Shown here: positions 56,351 to 64,000 of the stretch, one piece after another
Position numbering within the stretch: the first letter of the stretch is position 1
How the letters are laid out: every line of letters starts with the position of its first letter
NCBI RefSeq assembly: GCF_050948215.1
Contig: NW_027488704.1
Span: forward strand, 248,001 to 312,000
Length of the DNA: 64,000 bases
DNA from: Halictus rubicundus
Taxonomy: Eukaryota > Arthropoda > Insecta > Hymenoptera > Halictidae
Direction: 5' to 3'
Position numbers and translations under genes: made by a program
The notes under the pieces: model-generated
Seen by the model: only the letters and a program-made list of their open reading frames with translations
What the model was told of the DNA's origin: nothing
The model's database searches: none

Positions 56351-58187
56351 TATCCTATCCAATCTCATATCCTATCCTCCATCATGTCCTATCCTCTATC
56401 GTATCCTATCCTCAATCCTATCGTATCCTTTCTCCTATAGTATCCTCTATCCTATCCTATCCTCTATCCTATCCTCTCCTCTATCCTATCCTATCCTCTA
56501 TATTATCATATCCTGTATCCTGTCCTATCCTCTATCCTATCCTCCATCCTATCCTTTCCTCTATAATATCGTATCTTCTATCGTATCTAATCCTCTATCC
56601 TATCCTATCCTCTATCCTATCCTATCCTTTATCCAATTCAATCTCATATCCTATCCTATCCTCTATCATATCCTATCCTCTATAGTATCCTATCCTATCC
56701 TCTATCCTATCCTATCCTATCCTCTATCCTATCCTATCCTCTATCCTATCCAATCCTCTATCCTATAATATCCTCTATCCCATCCTAATCTCTATCCTAT
56801 CAATCCCCTATCCTATCCTCTACCCTATCCTATCCTCTATCCTATCTTATCCTCTATCCTATCCTATCCTATTCTCTATCATATCCTATCCTCTATCGTA
56901 TCCTATATTCTATCCTATCCAATCCTCTATCCTATCTTCTATCCTATCCAATCCTCTATCCTCTCATCTATCCTATCCTATCCTCTACCCTATAATACCA
57001 TGTATCCTATCCTATTCTCTATCCTATCCTATCCTATCCTCTATCTTATGCTCTACCCTATCCTATCAACTATCCTATCCTATCGTCAATCCTATCCTAT
57101 CCTCTATCCTATCCTATTCTCTGTCCTATCCTATTCTCTATCATATGCTATCCTCTGTCCTATCCTATTCTCTATCCTATCCTTTCCACTATAATATCGT
57201 ATCTTCTATCGTATCCTATCCTCTATCCTATCCTATCCTCTATCCTATCCTATCCTCTATCCTATCCTATCCTCTATCCTATCCTATCCTCTATCCTATC
57301 CTATCCTCTATCCTATCCTATCCTCTATCCTCTCCTATCGTCTATCCTATCCTATCCTCTATCCTATCCAATCCCCTATCCTATCCTCTACCCTATAATA
57401 CCATGTATCCTATCCTCTTCTCCATCCTATCCTATCCTATCCTCTATCGTTTGCTCTATCCTATCCTATCAACTATCCTATCCTATCCTCTATCATATCC
57501 TATCATCTATCGTATCCTATCTTCTATCCTATCCAATCCTCTATCCTATCCTCAATCCTATTCTATCCTCTATCCTATCCTATCCTCTATCCTATAATAC
57601 CATGTATCCTATCCTCTTCTCCATCCTATCCTATCCTATCCTCTATCGTTTGCTCTATCCTATCCTATCAACTATCCTATCCTATCCTCAATCTTATCCT
57701 ATCCTCTATCATATCCTATACTCTATCCTATCCTATCCTCTATCCTATCCTATCCTCTATCCTATCCAATCCAGTATCCTATCCTCTGTCCTATCCTATT
57801 CTCTATCCTATCCTTTCCACTATAATATCGTATCTTCTATCGTATTCTATCCTCTATCCTATCCTATCCTCTATCCTATCCTATCCTCTATCCTATCCTA
57901 TCCTCTATCCTACCCTATCCTCTATCCTATCCTATCCTCTATCATATCCTATCCTCTATCCTATCCTATCCTCTATCCTATCCTATCCTCTATCCTATCC
58001 TATCCTCTATCCTATCCTATCCTCTATCCTATCCTATCCTCTATCCTATCCAATCTCATATACTATCCAATCTCATATTCTATCCTATCCTCTATCATAT
58101 CCTATCATCTATCGTATCCTATCTTCTATCCTATCCAATCCTCTATCCTATCCACAATCCTATTCTATCCTCTATCCTATCCTATCC

Positions 58188-58204
58188 TCTATGCTATCCT
58201 ATCC
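58188..58204. repeat. Target-site duplication, left copy (17 bp)
   Basis: TCTATGCTATCCTATCC directly precedes the poly-T run. The identical 17 bases follow the island at 60521-60537. The base before the repeat differs (C here, A on the right), which sets its outer edge. The GCTATCC variant is uncommon in the array, so the match is not just background satellite similarity. Confidence 0.88.
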
Positions 58205-58223
58205 TTTTTTTTTTTTTTTTTTT
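58205..58223 (-). other. Poly-A tail of the retroposon (19 T on + strand)
   Basis: Nineteen uninterrupted T lie between the left target duplication and the first unique bases (AGGAGTATTT). On the - strand this is a 3' A tail, so the inserted RNA ended there. An uninterrupted tail suggests a fairly young insertion, though tails can also re-expand. Confidence 0.88.
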
Positions 58224-58236
58224 AGGAGTATTTGTC

Positions 58237-58242
58237 TATATT
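58237..58242 (-). promoter_or_regulatory. Possible variant polyadenylation signal AATATA
   Basis: On the - strand the hexamer AATATA ends 13 bases before the A tail begins, within the usual 10-30 base window. AATATA is a known weaker variant of AATAAA. In an AT-rich element it could occur by chance. Confidence 0.4.
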
Positions 58243-58439
58243 CTTTAAATTGCAAATTCAAATTTCGTATAAAACCGCTGGTTTTAAATTGTTTCTCGCC
58301 TGTTAACAAATAGTTTCTGTTTTAATTTCGATTTCGCTTATGCTTCGCTCGCTTAAATTCTATCAGTTACTAAATATATTAATTCTTCGCTTCTATCTGA
58401 ATACGATTTATTCTAATTTTTTCCTACATATCTAATCGC

Positions 58440-58620
58440 TCGCGGCTATCTGTTGCTTAATTTATTAATTAATCTAAAGAGTATAATAGTCTATTTTAAT
58501 TTATTACTATGCTAATACTACTATACTATATAATATACTAAGTACTAACTAATAAACTAAATATACTAATCCTATTCTACGGTATTCTAATGCTATTCTA
58601 ATTAAATTAAATTATCTCTA
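58440..58620. other. TA-rich low-complexity tract inside the retroposon
   Basis: This part is dominated by TA, TTA and CTA steps (for example ACTATACTATATAATATACT), with hardly any G. It is neither satellite nor coding. TA-rich tracts can arise from repeat-induced C-to-T mutation in fungi or from ordinary AT drift; the sequence alone does not decide. Confidence 0.6.
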
Positions 58621-58633
58621 AAGTTACGCCTCG

Positions 58634-58662
58634 TCTCCCCTGGCTTGTATGGCCGAAGGAGA
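58634..58662. other. Small GC-rich inverted repeat in the retroposon
   Basis: TCTCC at 58634-58638 pairs with GGAGA at 58658-58662, and a GGC/GCC pair lies inside around TTGTAT. It stands out in the AT-rich surroundings and could form a short hairpin in the RNA. No known RNA family was recognised. Confidence 0.4.
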
Positions 58663-58779
58663 GGTATTACTAAATATAAAAAATTTTATTATGTTTTTCT
58701 ACCTATGCTAAATTTTCGTTAATCTCTCCCTGTATATATTCCTATATTCTATACCTAATTTTAAACGCAAAAAACTCTC

Positions 58780-58821
58780 AAAAAACCCCTTTTTTGGCTT
58801 TGCGCCAAGAGCAAAGTGGCC
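58780..58821. other. Adjacent hairpins in the retroposon
   Basis: A6 at 58780-58785 and T6 at 58790-58795 flank CCCC. Next, CTTTGC at 58798-58803 pairs with GCAAAG at 58811-58816, with outer GGC/GCC pairing across a small bulge. On either strand this predicts a stem next to a homopolymer run. The role is unknown. Confidence 0.5.
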
Positions 58822-58954
58822 TTTTTTGCCTGGTTTACCCCCTCTTTTTATTCCTTCTTCGTATAGGCCTGGACGTACCGGTCACTCGGCCTGTGCAAAT
58901 TTTTCCCAAAAATCGTCTCCTTATCTAAGTAAAAGCCCGATTTTGGGTCAAAAA

Positions 58955-59002
58955 GTGGGGGTAGGCGGGTTTTTCCCCCACCACGGGGTTTCTTTGAACC
59001 CC
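58955..59002. other. Two consecutive GC-rich hairpins in the retroposon
   Basis: GTGGGGG at 58955-58961 pairs perfectly with CCCCCAC at 58975-58981 across a 13-base loop. Three bases later, GGGGTT at 58985-58990 pairs with AACCCC at 58997-59002 across a 6-base loop. Together with further C runs to 59010 this makes a structured GC-rich core about 0.75 kb from the 3' end of the element. No known RNA family was recognised. Confidence 0.55.
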
Positions 59003-59229
59003 TCCCCACCCTTAGTTCTTATCTTTATTTTTAAAGGGCCTCTACGTGCTCGGTTTGTCTCGAGTTCCTGAAAAATTAATTTGCCACCCGGTATAACCGT
59101 TTCTCCAAGTTTGTCCTATCGGGCCGTTCGAGGGCTTGTTGGAAAGGTCTATCCGAATGCACTATCGCTATCGTATTCAATTTACGCTAACACTCTAAAC
59201 ACGACTCTGTTTGCTCGTATCTCCGAACA

Positions 59230-59239
59230 GGGGGGGGGG
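59230..59239 (+). other. Run of ten G in the retroposon
   Basis: Ten consecutive G lie on the + strand (C on the element's sense strand). Long mononucleotide runs are error-prone in sequencing, so the exact length is uncertain. The run passes through the largest open frame of the island, so its length also affects that frame. Confidence 0.7.
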
Positions 59240-60520
59240 ATCGAAAAGTTTTCCCCACCCGGGAGAAATATCTCCCTTTTGGACCTTATCTACTCTCTAT
59301 CCCTTCTAATTCCTACGTATAAAATTTCAGATCAATCGGAGCATTTTCGGTGTTCAGCTATATCTATCAGGGCTGTTATCCCTTTCTTTTATATAGTAAC
59401 GACTTACTCTTTTACTCCGACCGACCCTTCGCACTTGTACTCCTCTCTCCTCAGGTCCCTTCCGGTATTTTTTCACAACGTTCAAGTCCTTTATATGTAC
59501 ACGATTTCCTAATTTCAACTATTTTATCGAATTATTCGAGGTATAAATCACTTATCGCGCGTTTATAGCTACTAATTAATTTTCTGATAGTCCAAATTAT
59601 TCTTATTGTTCACTTATTTTCGGCACTTTAATCGCTGCTATTTTCGCGTCGTTAGTCTATTTTTGTCTGTTTGTATTCTAATTATTTATTTATTTAATTA
59701 TCCAGTTTTTTCGCGTTAACCGCGTATATTGTTCACTGGGTATTAAATTTCTTATTATTTTCCAACTATATTCGGAACTCACGAGTATTTGTTTCAAAGT
59801 TCGCGTTTTTCGCGTGCAAATTCTCGCAGTAACTTCAGCTTCTGCTTTTTTATTTCACGATTCCCGGTAGTTATTAAATTCATACAATTATCGACTGTAT
59901 CTTTATTTAATACTCCGAAAAAGAAATTCAAAACTAAGCTATATCGTTAGAAATTCACTTTGTTCTATGCTCTTTCGAGGTTCGAATCGATCTGATTTGA
60001 AATTTACGGGTTAGGCTCCGCTTAACCTCTATCGGTTCCCCCCACTTTTCGGTCCTCCAACCGTATTTTGTTCTCGGACCTTTGTTCCGATCGGGTTTGG
60101 CCTCGAGCTACCTCGTTGTTTTTCTTTTTCAAACGGTTTTTCCTATTTGACTTTACCAACGGCACGTCCCCCGAACGTTATAATATCATTCCAATTATTA
60201 TTATCTTTTTTGTATTTTGTCCTATTCTATTTCCCGTTGAAGGGTAATATGTCCTATTGACAGTTCCAAATTCGATCTCGTATGTCTTTGTTTAAATTTA
60301 TGTTCGCAATTTAACGTTAGAGTAGAGTTCGTTGACCCAGCACACGCCTGCCTCTTGGAGAAGACGAACGTTCGAACTTCGATACATCTTGCTTATAGTA
60401 TATCGACTTTAATCGTAGAGGCATTACTTTATATTCCCTATATCTTTTAAACTATTTTTCTAATCGAAATTTTTTACATAACTTTTCTTTCTTATTTTCT
60501 CTTTCTCTATTTGTTAGTTA
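59240..60520. other. 5' part of the retroposon, no gene found
   Basis: About 1.3 kb of unique sequence. I see no tRNA, no clear polymerase III A and B box pair, and no conserved protein. The element's 5' terminus (60480-60520) is an A-rich leader on the - strand. A short - strand frame, 60022-60177, would encode about 51 mainly basic residues but has no start codon and no family resemblance. A GGTTCGAATC at 59979-59988 looks like a B box, but its flanks do not form a T-arm stem. Confidence 0.6.
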
Positions 60521-60537
60521 TCTATGCTATCCTATCC
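60521..60537. repeat. Target-site duplication, right copy (17 bp)
   Basis: TCTATGCTATCCTATCC immediately follows the last unique base (A at 60520). It continues into ordinary satellite. One further T could belong to the duplication, because the left copy is followed by the T run. Confidence 0.88.
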
Positions 60538-61929
60538 TCTATCCTATCCTATCCTCTATCCTATCTATCCTCAATCCAATCCTATCTTCTATCCTATCCT
60601 ATCGTCTATCCTATCCTATCCTCTATCCTATCCAATCCCCTATCCTATCCTCTACCCTATAATACCATGTATCCTATCCTCTTCTCCATCCTATCCTATC
60701 CTATCCTCTATCGTTTGCTCTATCCTATCCTATCAACTATCCTATCCTATCCTCTATCATATCCTATCATCTATCGTATCCTATATTCTATCCTATCCAA
60801 TCCTCTATCCTATCCTCAATCCTATTCTATCCTCTATCCTATCCTATACTCTATCCTATAATACCATGTATCCTATCCTCTTCTCCATCCTATCCTATCC
60901 TATCCTCTATCGTTTGCTCTATCCTATCCTATCAACTATCCTATCCTATCCTCAATCTTATCCTATCCTCTATCATATCCTATACTCTATCCTATCCTAT
61001 CATCTATCCTATCCTATCCTCTATCCTATCCTATCCTCTATCCTATCCAATCCAGTATCCTATCCTCTATACTATCCTATTCTCTATCCTATCCTTTCCT
61101 CTATAATATCGTATCTTCTATCGCATCCTATCCTCTATCCTATCCAATCTCATATATTATCCTATCTTCTATCATATCGTATCCTCTATCGTATGCTCTA
61201 TCCTATCCTATCAACTATCCTATCCTATTCTCTATTCTATCCTATCCTCTATCCTATCCAATCCCCTATCCTATCCTCTATCCTATCCTATTCTCTATCC
61301 CATCCTTTCCTCTATAATATCGTATCTTCTATCGCTCCTATCCTCTATCCTATCCTATCCTCTATCCTATCCTGTCCTCTGTCCTACCCTATCCTCTATC
61401 CTATCCTATCCTCTATCCAATCCTATCCTCTATCCTATCCTATCCTCTATCCTATCTTATCCTCTATCCTATCCTGTCCTCTATCCTAACCTATCCTCTA
61501 TCCTATCCTATCCTCTATCCTATCCTATCCTCTATCGTATCCTATCCTCTATCCTAACCTATACTCTATCCTATCTTATCCTCTATCGTGTCCTATCCTC
61601 TATCCTATCCTGTCCTCTATCCTATTCTATCCTCTATCCTATCCTATCCTCAATCCAATCCTATCCTCTATCCTATCCTATCCTCTATCCAATCCTATCC
61701 TCTATCCTATCCTATCCTCTATGGTATCCTATCCTCTATCCTATCCCATCCTCTATCCTATCCTCTATCCTATCCTCTATCCTATCCAATCCTCTATCCT
61801 ATCCTCTATCCTATCCAATCCTCTATCCTATCCTCTATCCTATCCTATACTCTATCCTATCCTATCCTCTATCGTATCCTATCCTCTATCCTATCCTGTC
61901 CTCTATCCTATCCTATCCTCTACCCTATC

Positions 61930-64000
61930 CTATCCTCTATCCTATCCCATCCTCAATCCTATCCTTTCCTCTATCCTATAATCTATCCTACCCTATCCTC
62001 TTACTTATCCTATCCTCTATCCTATCCTATCCTCTATCATATCCTATCATCTATCGTATCCAATCCTCTATCCTATCCTCAATTCTATCCTATCCTCTAT
62101 CCTATCCTATCCTCTATGCAATCCTATCCTCTATCCTATTCTATCCTCTATCCTATCCAATCCCCTATCCTATCCTCTATCCTCTCCTATCCTCTACCCC
62201 ATAATACCATGTATCCTATCCTATTCTCCATCCTATCCTCTCCTATCCTCTTTCGTATGCTCTATCCTACCCTATCAACTATCCTATCCCATCCTCAATC
62301 CTATCCTTTCCTCTATCCTATAATCTATCCTATCCTCTTACTTATCCTATCCTATCCTCTATAGTATTCTCTATCCTATCCAATCCTCTATCCTATCCTA
62401 TCCTCAATCCAATCGTATCCTCTATACTATCCTATCAACTATCGTATCCTATCCTCTATCCTATCGAATCCTCTATCCTATTCCATCCTCTATCCTATCC
62501 TATCCTCAATACAATCCTATTCTCTATCCTATCCATTCCTCTATAGTATCGTATCTTCTATCGCATCCTATCCTCTATCATATCCTATCCTTTATCCTAT
62601 ACAATCTCATATATTATCCTATCCTCTATCATATCCTATCCTCTATCGTATCCTATCTTCTATCCTATCCAATCCTCTATCCTATCCTCAATCCTATCCT
62701 ATCCTCTATCCTATCCTATCCTCTGTGCAATCCTATCCTCTATCCTATTCTATCCTCTATCCTATCCAATCACATATCCTATCCTCTATCCTCTCCTATC
62801 CTCTACCCCATAATACCATGTATCCTATCCTATTCTCCATCCTATCCTATCCTATCCTCTTTCGTATGCTCTATGCTATCCTATCAACTATCCTATCCCA
62901 TCCTCAATCCTATCCTATCCTCTATCATATCCCATCCTCTATCCTATCCTATCCTCTATCTTATCCTATCCTCTATCCTATCCTATCCTCTATCCTATCC
63001 TATCCTCTATCCTATCCAATCCTCTATCCTATTCTATCCTCTATCCTATCCTATCCTCAATCCAATCCTATCCTCTTATTAAACCTATCCTCTATCTTAT
63101 CCTATCCTCTATCCTATCCTATCCTCTATCGTATCCTATCCTCTATCCTATCCAATCCTCTATCCCATCCTCTATCCTATCCTATCCTCTATCTTATCCT
63201 ATCCTCTATCCTATCCTATCCTCTATCGTATCATATCCTCTATCCTATCCAATCCTCTATCCCATCCTCTATCCTATCCTATCCTCTATCTTATCCTATC
63301 CTCTATCCTATCCTATTCTCTATTCTATCCTATCCTCTATCCTATCCAATCCCCAATCCTATCCTCTATCCTATCCTATCCTCTATCCTATCTTATCCTC
63401 TATCCTATCCTGTCCTCTATCCTAACCTATCGTCTATCCTATCCTATCCTCAATCCTATCCTATCCTCTATCATATCCCATCCTCTATCCTATCCTATCC
63501 TCTATCTTATCCTATCCTCTATCCTATCCTATCCTGTATCCTATCCTATCCTCTATCCTATCCAATCCTCTATCCTATTCTATCCTCTATCCTATCCTAT
63601 CCTCAATCCAATCCTATCCTCTTATTAAACCTATCCTCTATCTTATCCTATCCTCTATCCAATCCTATCCTCTATCCTATCCTATCCTCTATCGTATCCT
63701 ATCCTCTATCCTATCCAATCCTCTATCCCATCCTCTATCCTATCCTATCCTCTATCTTATCCTATCCTCTATCCTACCCTATCCTCTATCGTATCCTATC
63801 CTCTATCCTATCCAATCCTCTATCCCATCCTCTATCCTATCCTATCCTCTATCTTATCCTATCCTCTATCCTATCCTATCCTCAATCCAATCATATCCTC
63901 TATCCTATCCTATCCTGTATCTTATCCTATCCTCTACCCTATCCAATAATCTATCCTATTCTATCCTCTATTCTATCCTATCCTCAATCCAATCCTATCC
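61930..64000 (+). repeat. Segmental duplication, 8.1-kb offset pair, second copy
   Basis: This is the partner of 53800-55400, continuing to the window edge. Most of the 8.1-kb spacing includes the retroposon (2.3 kb). It contains the 546-bp tandem duplication described separately and lacks about 51 bp near 63.0 kb relative to the first copy. Confidence 0.82.
62895..63863 (+). repeat. Local tandem duplication with 546-bp period
   Basis: TTATTAAACC occurs at 63076 and 63622, and CAATCC preceding the TCATATCCCATCC variant at 62905 and 63451, both 546 bp apart. The two units cover about 62.90-63.32 and 63.44-63.86 kb with good agreement, joined by a less similar stretch. The partner region at 54.8-55.3 kb has one unit. 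Confidence 0.85.

Larger units (their letters stand above)
1..58204 (+). repeat. 17-bp pyrimidine-rich satellite array, left block
   Basis: The whole interval is a tandem repeat with consensus TATCCTATCCTATCCTC, which is three TATCC pentamers and a TC. Units with two pentamers (12 bp) or four (22 bp) are common. Frequent variants change TATCC to TATCG, CATCC, TACCC, AATCC, TATTC or TGTCC, or change TC to CC, AC or TG. G is nearly absent from the + strand, and I saw no inverted block. No gene-like sequence interrupts it. In eukaryotes such arrays form heterochromatin near centromeres or telomeres; that placement here is inference. I do not recognise the consensus as a named satellite family. 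It is not the plain TTAGG, TTAGGG or TTTAGGG telomere repeat. Confidence 0.97.
55500..58204 (+). repeat. Segmental duplication, 4.2-4.8 kb offset pair, second copy
   Basis: This is the partner of 51301-53690. Its right end is exactly where the retroposon begins. The last several hundred bases before the insertion match 52.9-53.69 kb at a constant offset of 4515. Confidence 0.82.
58205..60520 (-). mobile_element. Retroposon insertion of 2316 bp, non-autonomous or decayed
   Basis: This is the only non-satellite DNA in the window. Read on the - strand it starts at 60520 with TAACTAACAAATAGAG and ends in 19 A. It is bounded by a 17-bp direct repeat of satellite sequence. The poly-A tail and target duplication of this length are the known signature of insertion by LINE-type reverse transcriptase and endonuclease. 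No reading frame over about 145 codons exists on either strand, and I see no reverse transcriptase, endonuclease or gag motif, no LTR, and no terminal inverted repeat. It could be a long SINE-like element, a 5'-truncated LINE reduced to untranslated sequence, or a retroposed noncoding RNA. Base composition is AT-rich with ordinary CpG frequency, unlike the satellite. I am confident in retroposition, not in the family. Confidence 0.85.
60521..64000 (+). repeat. 17-bp pyrimidine-rich satellite array, right block
   Basis: The same satellite resumes in the same orientation straight after the retroposon and runs off the window end. Its first 400 bp resemble 52.75-53.2 kb and 57.3-57.7 kb, including two ATAATACCATG boxes 200 bp apart near 60667 and 60867. 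From about 61.93 kb it follows the variant order of 53.8-55.4 kb. The rare variant TTATTAAACC occurs at 63076 and 63622 and matches 55000 in the left block. The retroposon therefore sits inside one array, not between two. Confidence 0.97.

Noticed and set aside
1..58204. CRISPR array
   Set aside because: Repeats are contiguous, without unique spacers of constant length, and no cas gene is present.
58826..59071. 81-codon + strand open frame in the unique island
   Set aside because: It overlaps the GC-rich hairpins, is antisense to the element, and shows no recognisable domain.
59081..59512. 143-codon + strand open frame in the unique island
   Set aside because: It lies antisense to the retroposon, resembles no family I know, runs through a ten-G homopolymer, and has no other support. 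Its length is only modestly above chance.
59979..59988. GGTTCGAATC, resembling a tRNA or SINE polymerase III B box
   Set aside because: It lies on the + strand, opposite to the element's sense. The flanking bases do not form a T-arm stem and there is no convincing A box upstream.
60022..60177. 51-codon - strand frame with a basic composition, in element sense orientation
   Set aside because: No start codon, bounded by stops, and too short to claim as a remnant of a nucleic-acid-binding protein.
58205..60520. DNA transposon or LTR retrotransposon
   Set aside because: The ends are not inverted or direct repeats of the element itself. The one-sided poly-A and 17-bp target duplication fit non-LTR retroposition instead.
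1..64000. Telomeric repeat array
   Set aside because: The - strand GGATA motif is only loosely telomere-like. Units vary in length and sequence, large internal duplications are present, and the array does not resemble the known TTAGG, TTAGGG or TTTAGGG repeats.
1..64000. Triplex-forming (H-DNA) polypurine tract
   Set aside because: Each TATCC unit has an A on the pyrimidine strand, so no uninterrupted homopyrimidine stretch longer than a few bases exists in the array.

Overview
This window is almost entirely one satellite DNA array. From 1 to 58204, and again from 60521 to 64000, the + strand is a pyrimidine-rich, almost G-free repeat whose consensus I read as a 17-bp unit, TATCCTATCCTATCCTC (three TATCC blocks plus TC). 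Shorter and longer units with two or four TATCC blocks (12 and 22 bp) and point variants are mixed in. All copies I read point the same way. The purest stretch, 11692-11861, is exactly ten perfect 17-mers. I support no protein-coding gene, tRNA, rRNA or CRISPR array. The many long + strand reading frames (up to about 1000 codons) are an artefact: the unit has no stop in any + frame, so every frame reads a 17-residue peptide, SYPLSYPILYPILSSIL.

Over the short unit lies a mosaic of kilobase-scale duplications, found by following rare variants. (a) 2.24-6.34 kb is repeated at 6.63-10.17 kb, with a 537-bp tandem duplication only in the first copy. (b) 10-27 kb is a patchwork with offsets of 2970, 4934, about 8040, 8604 and about 12081 bp, and 1-2.2 kb belongs to the same subfamily. 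(c) 29940-36250 and 36251-43192 form a precise head-to-tail duplication of a 6942-bp unit; the first copy lacks 631 bp. (d) 42.8-44.2 kb is repeated at 47.5-48.9 kb. (e) 51.3-53.7 kb is repeated at 55.5-58.2 kb, and 53.8-55.4 kb at 61.9-64.0 kb, with local 267-bp and 546-bp tandem duplications.

The only unrelated sequence is a 2316-bp island, 58205-60520. It starts with 19 T on the + strand and is flanked by a 17-bp direct repeat (58188-58204 and 60521-60537). This is the signature of target-primed retrotransposition of a polyadenylated RNA, with the element on the - strand. An intact paralogous copy of the target lies at 53673-53689. The island has no recognisable reading frame, so it looks like a non-autonomous or decayed retroposon.

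The window suggests eukaryotic nuclear heterochromatin (centromeric, pericentromeric or subtelomeric) from a long-read assembly. The island is AT-rich with ordinary CpG content, which would fit an invertebrate or a fungus, but I cannot name the organism. Nothing here works together as genes; the biology is the satellite, its amplification history and the retroposon that landed in it.
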